The notes under the pieces: generated by a model
Told to the model about the DNA's origin: nothing
Database searches by the model: none
What the model saw: only the letters and a program-made list of their open reading frames with translations
Position numbers and translations under genes: made by a program
In this document: positions 51,500-64,000 of the stretch, piece after piece
How the letters are laid out: every line of letters begins with the position of its first letter
How positions within the stretch are numbered: the first letter of the stretch is position 1
Assembly: GCA_035582835.1 (NCBI GenBank)
Contig: JAYKAV010003110.1
Span: 801,366-865,365, forward strand
Direction of reading: 5' to 3'
DNA: 64,000 nucleotides
Source of the DNA: Phoebastria nigripes
Taxonomy: Eukaryota > Chordata > Aves > Procellariiformes > Diomedeidae

Positions 51500-51740
51500 C
51501 ACCCAAAATGAGGTAGCTCTGTTTGAATCTCATTGTGATAGATAAGATGAACTGAATGCTGGACTTGGAGTTGGTGGTTGCCTAGAGACAAGTGATCATG
51601 ACCTGATTGCTTTCAATCTCTGCAAATGGAGGAGGGTGCCAACCAATATACTCAGTGCTTTTGAGGGACTAACTGCCTAATGGGGAAACTTATATGTGAA
51701 ATTGATTGTGAGGAAAAATTTTGATGGGAAAATTAGAGTA
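51500..51740 (+). mobile_element. Possible ancient LINE fragment (endonuclease motif remnant)
   Basis: A short frame contains Leu-Glu-Thr-Ser-Asp-His-Asp-Leu-Ile (about 51588-51614). The S-D-H motif is a hallmark of the apurinic-type endonuclease of CR1/L2/L3-like LINEs, and the following KWRRVPTN segment resembles the region just after it. The frame stops soon afterwards. The element would be in sense with NPAS3. The family is not certain, and a single motif match could be chance. Confidence 0.4.
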
Positions 51741-54700
51741 GAAGTTGACTAGAACTCTTAAAGAAAAATTTATGAAATGATGGTTTCCTATGCACCTGAA
51801 AATTATAAAACTGTATCCTTTTTCAGAATGAAAGTGAAATCAATGATTTGAAAAAATATGTATGTTTATTTATGTAAAAAATTGGGAATAAAAGGGAAAT
51901 ATATAGCAATATATATTAATGTAATTTTGTTACAAGACTTTGAAAGGTTTTGGTTTTCTTGTGATACAGAACAGGAACAATGGGAAAAGCATGTCAAGTT
52001 CAGCTGTCCTTTTTTTGCATGAACAAAAGCATAAAAAGAACCAACCTGATCCTTCCAGTTCTGCTAGCAGAAATGATAGTTTCTCATGGTGCTTTATTTG
52101 TATCATAAAAAGTTCTATCCATCACTTCTGTGGAGACACAAAACATTTACTGCTGGTAACAAATTAATACTCTTTCTAAAATATTGTCAATCAGATGTCA
52201 GTCCCTGGAAGAGTTGTTTATTGCTAGAACTCCACCTTACAACTTAACAATTAAATAGGAAAACAACCAAACAGTACGAGCAAGGAAATAGAACAGGTGA
52301 CTTTAATGCCTTTTCTCTCACTCCCAGACACTACTGTATTTCCATTCTATTACACTGCAATTCATCTTTGTCTCTTCTTGTGCTGTTACACTGTCTTGGT
52401 CATTTTTGCATTTTCATTATGTTCTTTTAATACAGTTTATTTTTCTTAGCCATTCTTTTTTTTTTTGAGTCCTTAGCTGGAACACCAAATATGCATAATG
52501 TCTTCCTCTTGTACTCAGCTTCCACTGTTGCCTCTCTCCTTTTTGTATTCCTGTATTTTTCTCTACGTGTTTGCATTCTCAATGCAGTCTTGGTAATGAA
52601 AACAACCTGGTGAAGAATATTAATATTTGAAAGAAACCCAAAAAAGTTTTAAACTTTTCACTTCATTCCTTCTTCCTTCAATGTGCATGTCTTTCTGTGC
52701 ACAGTAATCCTACTGTGTCATTCAAAATTCACTCCTGAGTTGACAACATACCTTGCTCATTCCAGCTAAAAGATGGTGGGTGTTGTCATTGTAATTCATG
52801 GCTGAGAACATTGACAGGATTGGCTGAGTGGGTTTTGGCAAGAGCATGGGCTTCAGACTTGGAGAGGTAAATATGTCAGGAGGAGAATAGTATCGACAGT
52901 TGCGTTGGCTCCAACCTTGGCGATGGTGGTAAAGTAAGTCAGGGAAAACTTTTGAATTAAGAACAAGTTAATTTCTTGTCATTATATAATGATACGGATT
53001 GTCATCCAGTAGAAATTGCTATGTAAAAATCAGTGCCACAACAGTCCACTTTTCCAAAACCCTTAATAAAATGTTTCCATATGATTTTTACATTCAGGTT
53101 TTATGTTGCATGGGTTAGCTCCAGGTGGTCTTTTTTAGAAGCATGAATTTCTTAAATTATACGTGCAGTCTACATAACTTTTTCAAATAACGCACATGAT
53201 GGGGTTAGCCAATTACAGATGTGCAATAAATCCGGTGTGCCAAAAGCGCTTGTTCTGCTTTTTGCTTTTAGTAATCAGAAACAGACAAAAAGAAATCACT
53301 GCTGTAATTTTTGATATGTAAAATGAAAAAAGGCTGTTGCTATCTGTAGATTGCAATATCTGATAGAACTTTTGTTTGTCTTTTTATTTGTCCTTTTCTG
53401 AACAGAAGAAAAGTGTCTTTGCTATGAAGAGTGTTTTGAACAGAGCCTCAGTAAAGCTTAATGTTGTAGTGCTCCATTTTGCAAATGAAAGCGGTTGAGG
53501 AATTGGATCTTGTGGTTGGATTTAACAGTTTCAGTATAGCCATCATACCTTAGTCTCCTCAGCTAAGCAGAGAATGTAAGGACATACTTAAAGTCCTGCT
53601 AAATTCAGCAGAGCTTAGCCTTTGTTTCTTCTATTAATGTAGCCTATTGGTTTTCTGGATCATCTGAACTTCTACCATATATCTTCAGTTGAATGACTGT
53701 GTCTTTTAGACCTTACTGAGTCTGTTGCAGGGATAATAAATACATCTGTATGAAAAGCTGAAGAAATAGATTAACTAACTGATAATGAATGTAGTAGAGA
53801 CCTTAAAAAACCAACCAACCAACCAAAAACCAGACAGGGAGCCATGTCCTTATTAGTAAGTAGACATGAGGGAATAAAGCAGTGTAAATGAATGGGCTTT
53901 TATAATATTTGTTTTACCAAGAGTTACATCATTCTATATGACAAGTCAAAAGTTATGACTCAAAATATTTTGTCTGAAGTGAAAGAAAACACACAAACTT
54001 TTTTTTTAAATGAAAAGTGTAAATCTATGTTTCCCATCTCATATGTTTGCAGATATATATTTATTAGTATTTTGCAAAGTGACTGTCTAAATATTTGGAG
54101 TAAATAATAGTCAGAGCCCTGGAAGTGAAGTTTGAAGTATATGGATTTAATAATAATTCTTATTTTCATGTAATAGTTATATTGGATACCTGTGGCTAAC
54201 GGAGCGAGATTTAGATACTGAAGGTAGACCCAGCAATTTTAAAAACCAAAGTGCAGTGATTTTATATCTATATAATATGCAACTATAACCACAGTCTGAC
54301 CAAAGTTTGACCACAATATCAACGCAGTTTAATTTCTGCAACTGTTCTCTTTGAAGCCAGAAGGAGGAAATCAAGTTTCCCCCAAATCCCTATGCTCTTG
54401 TGGTCTCCCATTTCAATCAGGGATATAAAGTAGAATACAATGAATCCATAGTAAAGACTTTCCCAGGACATTAGAGAGATCAGTAAAAACTGTTTTCATT
54501 AGCTGTCTGTAATTAAAGAACACCCTTCATAGAGAGCGTACAATTTAGAAAACATGTAAGCCTCTACATCTATCTGAGATTGTGAGCAAAATAAGAATCT
54601 ACACACTGCTTGGAACTTAGGAGTCATTTTAAAATATCGAGCTCCCTTAAGAAACATCTTCTCTGTTTATTTGCTAGTTTTTAAGCCAAGATGAATATTT

Positions 54701-55387
54701 TTATTTTTAAAACCTTTGAAATTAGTCATACTGTGATTTCTGTTCCTAAGGAAGGAAAGGCAAATCCCTAACAGACTACTTAACTCCAGTTGTGCCACAG
54801 TCCTCCTCATAAATGGAGCTGTTTGAAAAGGCTTACCTTAATTTCAGTTCTTGAGTACGTCACTCCCTATAATTCTTTCTCCCAGAGTTAGCCGAGTGCA
54901 TCTGCACAAGCATGTGTGTGTTGTCACTTTGCGTTCTACTTGTATCATATAAAAATTGTTTTTGATTTGCTTTGCATGGGGTGGTACCACATGCAAGTAC
55001 AAAATTCCGTGTCTTATTTCATCATCTGGAAAGTCATTAAATGCATATTCATAATCATAAAAGGAAGAAGAAGAAATATTTTTGTGCACATTTTTATACA
55101 TATAGACAATTCCCAAACATTACCTAAACCAAGCTGAATAATATTGTCAACATTATCTCACTTCAGATTTTATAGAAAACCACAATTGTGTAAAGGTTTA
55201 GGAAAAATCAGGACCTGTTTTTTTGTTTGCCTTTTTAAATATATATGACATTTCTACAACTATCAGAGCAACTCTACATTTATATATCCCTTTCAAATTT
55301 GAATTGCTGTGTATGCCAGCTGTTTCTCATCCTCTTGATGAAGCAGAACAGTGCTGATAATGCTAATAGAGAAATTGAGGCATATAC
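51741..55387. other. Unassigned AT-rich intron
   Basis: Only the (AACC)n repeat at 53809-53826 stands out. No gene or repeat family is identified. Confidence 0.55.
53809..53826 (+). repeat. (AACC)n microsatellite
   Basis: Four tandem aacc units in the downstream intron. Confidence 0.7.
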
Positions 55388-55667
55388 AGATTTAGGGCTA
55401 GCTTTTCAAAAGAGCGCAGCACCCCAACTGGGGCCAGATTTCAAAAGATCTCTGATCCTATTCAGCAACAAAATAAATAGCCAGATTTTCAAAAGATTTC
55501 AGCACTTTGGTAATCTGATCATAAGAAGCAGCTGCTGAGCACATTTGCAAAGCCAGCCAAGAGTGACTTGTTCAGTATCACATGAGAAGTGTGTGATAGA
55601 GCAGGGAATAGAGCCCTCTTCCCATGTCCCAGGACTAAGAGTCCAGTTCTTAACCAATAATGTTATC
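55388..55667 (+). mobile_element. Possible MIR/L2-like ancient retroposon remnant
   Basis: The right part reads gagtgacttgttcagtatca...agagcagggaatagagccct...gtccagttcttaaccaat. It follows the order of the 3' part of MIR/L2-like elements (gacttgcccaaggtcaca, then a run like gagctgggattgaacc, then agtgctctaaccac). The left part carries repeated ttttcaaaag blocks, also common in old amniote repeats. Divergence is high, so the family call is tentative. Confidence 0.5.
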
Positions 55668-57044
55668 TTGTCTTTTGCAAGAATACTGTATTTAATGAGC
55701 TTTTCATTAGGAAATTTAACCCATATCTGTGAGGAGATGGTTTTCAGAATAACATTAAGATTTACACTCAGGGTAGATAATAAAGCAATCAAATAGGAGG
55801 AATATTGCTAATCCATTTTATATTAAATCTCTGTGTTATATTGTCTTAATTAGGTATATCTTATAAAAAGAAAAAATCCCTTCGGTATTTTTTAAAGATT
55901 TCACAGTCTGTTGCCAATCTTTTAAGTGTCACAAGAAAAAAATTAGAGTAACTAGGTATTCTAAAAAAGCCTACAGAAGCCTGTAGCAAGTATATTGTAT
56001 GGCAAGTCCAGGTGTGATTTTCCTGTGGGCTTCCACCCTCATACCACATTCTGAGGGCATAGTGTTTGTTTTTGTTTACATTTTAAATGTTTCTTTCTGT
56101 CCCTTCCTAGAGATGATGAAATGGGGTGTTTAGTTTTCTTTTTCTGAAGATAAACATTTCGGTTGTTTATTTAATACTTTAGCACACCATTTCCTCTTTA
56201 CCCTCATATGTCAGGCTGTTTCTGTTTATTTTGTACATAGACGCTGGTACTTACTCTTCTTGTCCTGCTCCCTGTAGTTTCTATCTCTGTGCTCTTTTTT
56301 TCTCCGCTCTTCTTTTGCTCCAGCATCCTATCCTGAAGACTTAAAAGACAAGTTTTCTTTCACAAATATTACTAAGGAACTGAGAGGAAAATTTTAACAG
56401 CTTACCTAACCTCATCATATGTTTTGTTTTTGTAATTGGTTTCTCCAACAACCTCATTAAACATAAAGGAACTGTATTCTTCATACCGCTATCTTGAGGG
56501 GCCATTTGGCAGCCGTGAGACTAAAAGCTCCAACGTTTTACAAGGTCTACATATTGACTTACCCATCACTAGCTTGGAGTCAGCCCAACAGATGTTCCTT
56601 CGGTAGAAGCATCAGGCAAAGCCAGTGCTCAAACAGCTTTCCAGTGTGTGCTTACTGGCAGCTTTGATGTAATTTGGTCTCTGGCAGTGATGATGCCAGA
56701 CAGTGAACATGGCGTGGGATGATCTTTGAAGATGCCCATATCTGTCCTGAAAGGGTTCTTATTTCACCTGCCAAACAGGAAGATGAATTTTGGACACCGC
56801 CTCCATTCAGTGTGAACTGAACTGCACACAAAGGATAGATACAATGGTCATGAGATGATTGGTCCTTGAAATGCAGAGCACTTGTAGAACTGTTTTGTTG
56901 AGGTACAATGTTAAGCAGCTGTGATAAGCATCCAGTCTTACTTCTTGCAGACCCCAGACAGAGAACCTCATCCAGTATTTTCTATATCTGTTTGAGATAC
57001 AGGTTTATCTCTTTAGAAAGTATCTAATGTTGATGTAAAGCATG
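55668..57044. other. Unassigned intron
   Basis: I see no feature here. The last 100 bases may belong to the CR1 copy that starts at about 57045. Confidence 0.5.
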
Positions 57045-57500
57045 TAAATGATAAAGAATCAACTACATCCCTGGGCAGATTGTTCCAACAGTTAATTACT
57101 GTCACTGTGAAAAAAGTGTGCCTCATTTGTAGTCTTATTTCAGCTTCAGCTTCCAAACACTGGATCTTGTTATGCCTTTTTCACTAGATTAATGAGCTGC
57201 CTACTGTCAGAAATCTCTTCCACATGTAGGTATTGTGATCCTCTTAACCTTCTTTTCAGTAACTAAATAAATTGAGCTTTCTTAGTCTTTCACTATAGGG
57301 AATGACTTTCAGAAGTCTAATCACTCTTGTAGTTCTTACTTGAGTCCTATCCAATTTTCTAACATATTTTCAGAATGGAGGAAACCACAGCTGAACACAA
57401 TATTTCAGTAACAGTGTCATAAAAGCCTAAAGTAAAAACTGTAGTATCTATTCCAGTGTGATATTCTCTGTTTTATCCCAGTGACATATATTTGATGTGC
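57045..57500 (-). mobile_element. Decayed CR1 LINE fragment (3' portion)
   Basis: The + strand shows the complement of a CR1 3' region: catccctgggcagattgttc, ttaattactgtcactgtgaa, ctggatcttgttatgcctt, aataaattgagctttcttag and ctgaacacaatatttcagt, in consensus order. It resembles older CR1 lineages shared with crocodilians and turtles rather than the youngest avian copies, an inference from remembered consensus. There is no intact frame and the typical 8-base CR1 tail repeat is not visible. It is antisense to the host gene. Ends are approximate. Confidence 0.85.
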
Positions 57501-60500
57501 ATTTTGGTGTAATATGAATGGGTATTTTTTTTTGCTTTGGGAATTAACATGAATTTCTCTCTCATTGTGGTGGTTCTGGATTCCTTTTGTTGATAAGGAT
57601 TGAACAATGTCAAGATGTAAATTCTCAGGAATAATTGTGAATGCTGAAGGTTACCCTTGGTTTGTATTTTGTTTCAATGCCATAATTATTTCAGTAGGAA
57701 TAGGCTGTGGTCGAGAGAACTGAACTTAGAGAGCAGGCACCACAAGGTGAGATTGGGGAAGTAATCTTTTGGGGAAAGTGGCTTTCACAGTTAGGATATT
57801 GAAATGGGCCAGGATAGGTACAAGTGTGATGTTAGCTTACCTACAGAATTCGGAACATCTCTGGAAACAAACATCTGTCCAGGGTTGTCCGAAGGGTTCC
57901 TTATGCTACCTTCCAGTCTGATACCTGTCTTATTCAGACAACTTCATTGGCATGTCGGATATCAATTTCATATCTGGACAAGAGAAACCGGAGCACAGCC
58001 AAACTAAGTAAGCTAAGGAGATCCTTCCTAAGCATGCACAAAAGGTTCCCTTCCACCCAGACCTGCCTCAAAGTCAACTCTACACACACAATCACAATCC
58101 TAGTACTGTGGTGCACAGAAGTTAGGGCTCTGCAAGGAAAAGGAACTCACTTTCTAAGACAGCATATTAACTGGAGCCAGAACTTGTATGGAAATAGGAA
58201 GAAAATAACTCCTTCTGAATCCAGACTTCCCTTGGTTCAAAATTAGAGTTAAATGGACTCAGACTATCTGCATGATTTGAGTTCAGCTGTCTCTTGTATT
58301 TCCAAGTAATGGAAAGAGACAAAAGCCTTGTCTTCAAGAAAAAGTGGCTTCTTTGGAGTCAGGTAGTTTCTTCACACGTGTAAACGAAGCTGCAGATTTT
58401 TCCCGTGACTTCCTTCAGTTTGTGTTCTCAACAGTGAATTCTGTAAGTAACAGACAAATATTTCAAGCTCTCAGCCATTTACCACTGCGAATTGCTTTGG
58501 CAGAAAGGTATTTTACTTCCTTTTTAATCCCATACAAAAGCTGTCTCCTCAGACTTCTAGGTCAATTCCTTTAAATTTCCAAAAATGCAGTTACATTCAG
58601 TTAACTTTCCTAGCCCAGACAGCAATCTTTGGTCAGCTCAGGGGAAACTGTGCTTCAGTCCTCACTTCAGAGGCTTGGGATTTTTTCTGTCCTCAAAAAT
58701 ATGGGGTAATTACTTCAATTCTGTGCTATGTTAAAGGAAGTGATATCAGAACTTCAGATCTTGCTTCTCTTGTTTGGAAGGGAGTAAGAAAAGAAAACCC
58801 TTGGATCTGAAATGGTGTCACTCACCACTGCCCTGCCTGGCAGCAGGCTGCTGGGAGGAGATCAGGTGTACTCTTACAGGCAGACTGAAGAGAGACTTGA
58901 CTCTCTTTCTCCGTTACGTTCTTCCCTCATCTCACATTACCCAAATGACAATTTTTCAATTACCGTACACATAATTTGCCCTGATTTCTTTCCCAAAACT
59001 ATTTACTAGGGTTGTGTTGCTCAGAACACTAGCCAGCTTTTAAGAATGCTTTGGCCTCTTCGCACACACTGTTGGTTACAAGTTATCCAGTGATAAATTG
59101 GATATTTATCCAAGGATAAATTGGATAACTGCATTCATTTGCACGACTTCTTTACAGAGCTTTTAAAAGGGAAACCTAAATATTATTACATAATATATGA
59201 GAGGAAAGTAAGTCAGGTTACAGATTATTTCTGCTATTAATAGAGTTCTTTGTGTATCTATAAATGTATTTTAGTAAGTTACAATAGAGTAAAAAGGAAG
59301 TTGAAATCAGCTGAATCCATCTGTAGTATATTTTATGTTTCTAACAATTTCATTTTAATGCCTCTGTTTAGTTTCATACTGATCATTTATACTGACAAAA
59401 AGAAAGAAAAGAAAACAAGGAACCTGTCATCAATCATTCATTTAATCAAGTAGCAAAAGTAGATAAATAAACATACCGAGTTAATTATTCTTCTGTATGT
59501 AATGATTGGCAATAATGTTAATTTATTCCCTTTTTTAACCTTTGACTGTCAGTATAGTTGGGATTAATAGGCACTGACAAAATGAGAAGAAATAAATTTC
59601 TGATAGCCACTGAATGTTGCTAGCACTGGTGTGTTTTCCCCTGAAACTTCTCCCTGAAGATGTATCAGATCTATGTCGTGTTATTTTTCACACTTTTTTG
59701 TGCCATGTTTCATGCCATTTTGGTGATTGCTATTAGTTTACAGACATATGGCCAGGAATATTTTATGAATGAAGAGGTTTCTGGAATATACAATATTACT
59801 TCTTCACATTTATATGAGAATTGTAATTTGAAGATCTCAGAATACTTTGCACATTATTGCAGAGTGTATTCAAAAGCTAGCAAAAAAGTCAGTGTTACAG
59901 CTAATAACTTACGTTATCTGCTCCATCCGTCAGACAGCATTTCTTCCATAGTGAATCCTGTATCCACCCTTTACAATGTTTTACTGGGTCCGTCTGAAGT
60001 GGAGGGGATTTTCAGGCCCTTAGACTTCCAAGTGCAGAATTCCAAAGCAGCTCTTACTGTTAGGAGTGCAGGAAGGTTAGCTCAACCCCCTTTCCCGTCT
60101 TTTCACCACCAAATTGTGTCCCCAGGTGTAAACAGGCACCTAAATAGATTCCAGTTACTCAGTTACTCCAGCTTCTGAAATATCCTTCTGTAATGATATT
60201 CCTGTAGATTAGTAATAGTTGTTCTGAACAATACATGAAGAGGACATCTTGCAGCTGTTTTTGAAATACTGTGTAGCATGTCATTCAAAAACCTGAAGGC
60301 GTGGTGTATGACATGCTTTTCATCTAGCTTGAATGGTGCATCAATGCACAAAATACTTCAGTTCTTCTGTTAGAAATAATCTGGTTTGATTCAGGTGTGT
60401 TTCCTGCAGTATTTCAATAAAAGTGTTGTTACGTATTTCAGAGATGAAAAAGCTTTTCGTGCGGATCTATGTGTTTTAGTAACTGAGCCCAAAACTTCTG

Positions 60501-60929
60501 AGGCACAAATGCATAAATTTGGATTTCACAGATTTTGTGTTTGGATTTCTGGTTGTTCCCCGCTCCCTAGAAGAGTGATCACTCTAGCACTCACTAGAAA
60601 GAGTGATCTAGTTGCATATAGCCAGATAATCCCCCAACCGGCTGTATGTTTTCAGAGGTTCAAAAATGGAAATTATTTCTTCTACTGAAAAATTATGCAC
60701 AATATGGTTCCTTTGTATTCTTTTTAAGGAATGAAGGGAGACAGAGATGGTAATGAGATCTGCCCATACACGGGTTTTCATATACTAAGGAAAAAAAAAC
60801 AACAAAAAAAGCCCCAAAACACTCCAAAACCAACAGAAAAACTCAAAAAACCCCCCTTTGTCACTTTGAAGAGTTCCTCCACCATAAAAGAAGAAACACA
60901 AAAAGATTCAGAAAAGGTGAAAGCCAGTT
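57501..60929. other. Intron containing the longest open frame of the window
   Basis: A 172-codon frame with a hydrophobic start runs at 59660-60178 on the + strand but has no recognisable domain. A short word near 59835 (gaagatctcagaatactttg) resembles the 'gatctcaaagcactttac' block of old amniote repeats, so part of the frame may be retroposon debris. The small compound repeat at 59082-59129 is listed separately. Confidence 0.5.
59082..59129. repeat. Compound direct and inverted repeat
   Basis: The 13-base unit gataaattggata occurs at 59092-59104 and 59115-59127, and the whole is bounded by gttatcca (59082-59089) and its complement tggataac (59122-59129). This is a small AT-rich repeat cluster with no identified function. 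Confidence 0.65.
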
Positions 60930-61230
60930 GTTGGTGTGGTGTGTAGGCATCAGTCCTTCAAAGGTATACTTCATGCTTTTGTTCGAGATTTCCTGACAGA
61001 CCTGCGTCCCCAGGGGTGCATACCCTTGCCATTTTGTGGCCTTCAGAGAGTCTGTGGTTCTGCTGGACTACAGCAGGTCAAGCCAAGGCAGGAGCTGGGC
61101 AGGCTGCGGTGGGGTGTGCAGCCCCCGATGAGCTTTGCGTTGTGTCGATGGCACAGCCTTGCTGGTAACCCTGCGTAAGTGGAGTCTACCACCTTCCTGT
61201 AGCAGGAATAAGGTCGCGAGGCCCACAAAG
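60930..61230. other. GC-richer, CpG-enriched intronic block
   Basis: This stretch stands out from its AT-rich surroundings. About nine CpG dinucleotides occur between roughly 60980 and 61220 (for example ttcgag, ctgcgt, ggctgcggtg, cccgatg, gtcgatgg, ggtcgcgag). It is too small to be a classical CpG island. I recognise no repeat family or gene in it. It could be a regulatory element, a decayed retroelement piece or a chance fluctuation. Confidence 0.45.
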
Positions 61231-64000
61231 GCAATTTGTACACCTTTTAGTGAGGGTGGGGGTGGAGTAGACTGTAACTGTTAATCTGTAAGGAGCAATA
61301 GGTAAGAACAGTTAGTAAGGGCTGGAGGAATAATAAGTAACAACTACTGCAATAGCCTGAGTCTTGACTCTGAGGGTCTTCTCGTCCCATACTCTGTAGA
61401 TGACTGTAGGCAAAGCTTTGTTTTTATTTTTCAGACTTTGTTTAAGGGTCTAAAATTTTACTCTTTGGGAAAACAATGAATTTTCTGACTCAGATCATAT
61501 TGAATGCTATATATGAACTAAAAAATATTCTAAACTAAGATTTTTTTCAATAAAAAGTGTAGTAAAAAATGTTTAGAATTATTTTCTTCTCATTATTGAT
61601 TCACTGAGACAAAAATTTAAGACCCTTTAGCTGTGTCACAGAACACAAAATAGAGGACATGACTGCAAAAATCCTTGAAAGCAATCTGCCTAAATTTTTC
61701 CTCTGCAGCAGAATATCTCCTCTACCCCTTCACTGGGCTGAGCACAATCTTGCCCTTTGTGTATGACAGCTTTATGTTTATTAGCAGCTGTTTTCTCCTA
61801 GCTAAGCTTGACAAAAGATAGGGAATAAGATTAAAAGGACTATATTATTCTGCTTTCTGGTAGGAAGGAGGGAATTGCAAATATGAATCTTCCCATTGCT
61901 GATGTCCTGTTCTGAGCATTTGCGCTGGTGCTCTCCAGACTCACTGCTGCTGACGGAAGATGGTTCCCCCGAAGAGCACAGTTCTGCTGTAGTGTGTTGG
62001 CATCTGTGGTAGCCGACTGACATGGTAGCAGAACCTTTAGTGGAAATTTTCTTCTCATTGTGATTATTTTTTTAAACCAGACATGGTCTAGAAAATAAAG
62101 CACTTCTTGCTCACTGAAGAAATTATGCTTATTTTAAGAAGAGAATGTAGATTTTTTTCATTCTTATTTGACTATTACATTTCTAGCCTTTAAAAACTCA
62201 TAATTAAGATCATATTTCAAATTATAAATTTCAAAAAATTATAAATTTTGAAAAATGACTTTTTTAAAAGATTAATTTAAGAATTCTAGCCAATCTCTAA
62301 TTTTGCTGGAGTATAACATCTTTAAGGCAAATTGTTGGTTTTAAACGAGTATGTCATACCAAAACACATTTGTATTTTTAGGATTCAGAAAATTAACTGG
62401 TCAAGGATGTAGAATATTTTGCAAAATCATGTCTAAATGTATTGACACTATATCGATAGGTAATTCTAGGCTAGAGGACTTTGTAGTTAGTTGCCAGACT
62501 ACAAATTCTTGTAACAATAATGATCAAATTACAATATCAGCAAATCTGAATTCAACTGTTTTTCAGCTCAGTACCTGAATATTTCTTTAAACAAAAAAAA
62601 TATTTTTTTTTTTCCATGTTTGGAATCAGTATTGGTATCAATAATAGACTAAAATGTTATTTAATGGAAATTCTTTTATTTCCAATTTAGATTTTCCACA
62701 CTTTCTTGTCTTATATAGCATTTACTAAGTATTTGAATTATATTTTTCTTTGTATTTTACTGGGCAGCTTATGTACTCAAAGCATCACCTAAGTACCAAT
62801 AACACATTCTTGACTGAATAATGATGTATGTTGAATGATACTTTTTTTGTCTTATAAATGGATGGCAATTTACACAGCTGTGGATGTGGGATGTTTCAAT
62901 CCCAGACCATGTTGTAAGAAAAATTGAATGACAGTGAGCAAAACAGCAGTAATTATAAAACTAATTACTAAATGCTGATGATGCCCATAGGCTTTGCATA
63001 ACTAAAATTAGAAAAGGAAATTGCTTTCGGCTTCAGAGAGGCAACATGCTAGTTATTTCACTGTTTCAGTCAAAATGGAACATGGTGTATAAAGTTCAGT
63101 CAGGAAAAAACCCACATTAGTTTATGCACATAATTTTTTAATACAGAAATATTAAAGAATTCATCCATTTTGTCTTTTAATATAAACATATCTGTAACAT
63201 AAATCGAGAAAAGTGACATGAAACTACTTGTTGAACATCTTTCTGTATAGCTTTACAAGGCATAATTTACCATTGAATTACTTCAGCTTTGCTGTTTATC
63301 AAAAAACCTACGTGAATATAAAAAAGGAAGTGTTTCCTATCACCTAGGCCCATATGAAATAAATGTTTGGGATAAAAAACCAGGAGACTGGATTTCAAAA
63401 TTCCCTCAGCTGGGTTCCAACTCCTATTATATGTATCCTGGGCTGTTATGGGGACCGTATTCATTTGTGTTTTCCCAGAGATAGAACTGCTAGAATGAAT
63501 CTTAATGACTACTTTGAATATAGTATATTTTTATATTTTATGTTCATGCCTATATTACATATACGTTAATGCATACCTGTGTTTAATTAGATACACATAC
63601 ACATACAATACTTAAATGGAGCTTACATATATTAATAGACAAATTTAATGTGCCTTATATAGGAGTGCAATATATATTTCAGTGTGGGGTGTTTTGTTAA
63701 TACTGCATTTATACTTTTTCCTGCAGAAAATGAGAATCTCTTACGCATTCTTAGCACATTTCTTTAAAAATTTATTTTAAAAGAAAGGATTAAAACATTG
63801 ATCAGCTCATGAGCTAAAAAAGTATTAGTGACATGAAGACAAAGCGGCGACAATTCAGCAAGCACACAAGGATTACCACTTGCAAGACTCAACATTTAGA
63901 ATCTATGGTGTTGATTCATACAAAATTACATGGACATTATGGGATTTATCCTCTGAATTCAGGGCTGGGGTTTTGGGGGTTTTTTAATTCCCAATTTTTC
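61231..64000. other. Unassigned AT-rich intron to the window end
   Basis: Very AT-rich. A tandem-like pair of attataaattt words is at about 62221-62247, and atacac units at about 63590-63606. No gene, exon or repeat family is recognised. Confidence 0.55.

Larger units (their letters stand above)
45758..64000 (+). other. NPAS3: NPAS3 intron downstream of the bHLH exon (5' part)
   Basis: The intron begins at the donor GT (45758) and runs past the end of the window. No exon for the start of the PAS-A domain (expected to begin by completing a Val codon, then Ile-Gly) is visible. Content is old LINE and SINE-like debris, simple repeats and unassigned AT-rich DNA. Confidence 0.85.

Noticed and set aside
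1..64000. Search for tRNA, rRNA, snRNA genes, CRISPR arrays, bacterial operons or phage features
   Set aside because: No such sequence was recognised on either strand; the window is vertebrate intronic DNA.

Overview
This window looks like one stretch of a bird chromosome, lying almost entirely inside the introns of a single large gene, NPAS3 (neuronal PAS domain protein 3). The only coding sequence I can defend is one 245-base exon on the + strand at 45513-45757. It encodes the basic helix-loop-helix (bHLH) DNA-binding and dimerisation region. It is flanked by a good 3' splice site and a good 5' splice site. The 81 whole codons read as NPAS3 rather than NPAS1, SIM1 or SIM2.

A bird, probably a neoavian, is suggested by three things. 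There is an intact solo LTR of the avian ERVL type at 28390-28983, with a matching 5-base target duplication. There are decayed CR1 LINE fragments, the dominant avian retrotransposon, at about 21998-22485 and 57045-57500. Mammalian-type SINEs and L1 are absent. Four isolated N bases (1823, 8833, 10826, 13022) show a draft-quality assembly.

Layout: 1-45512 is the 3' part of the intron upstream of the bHLH exon, and 45758-64000 is the 5' part of the next intron. I found no exon for the NPAS3 N-terminus or the PAS domains, which agrees with the very long introns known for this gene. The introns are AT-rich. They hold old retroposon debris, homopolymer and pyrimidine tracts, short microsatellites, one striking near-perfect hairpin (18404-18463), a perfect 20-base palindrome (42001-42020) and a small CpG-enriched block (about 60930-61230). 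The many short open frames of 60-170 codons look like chance frames in non-coding DNA.

No multi-gene system, RNA gene, CRISPR array or new enzyme pathway is visible. The points most worth a second look are the hairpin, the sense-oriented solo LTR inside the gene, the possible early stop and polyadenylation just after the bHLH exon, the CpG-rich block, and stretches that may be conserved enhancers of this developmental regulator.
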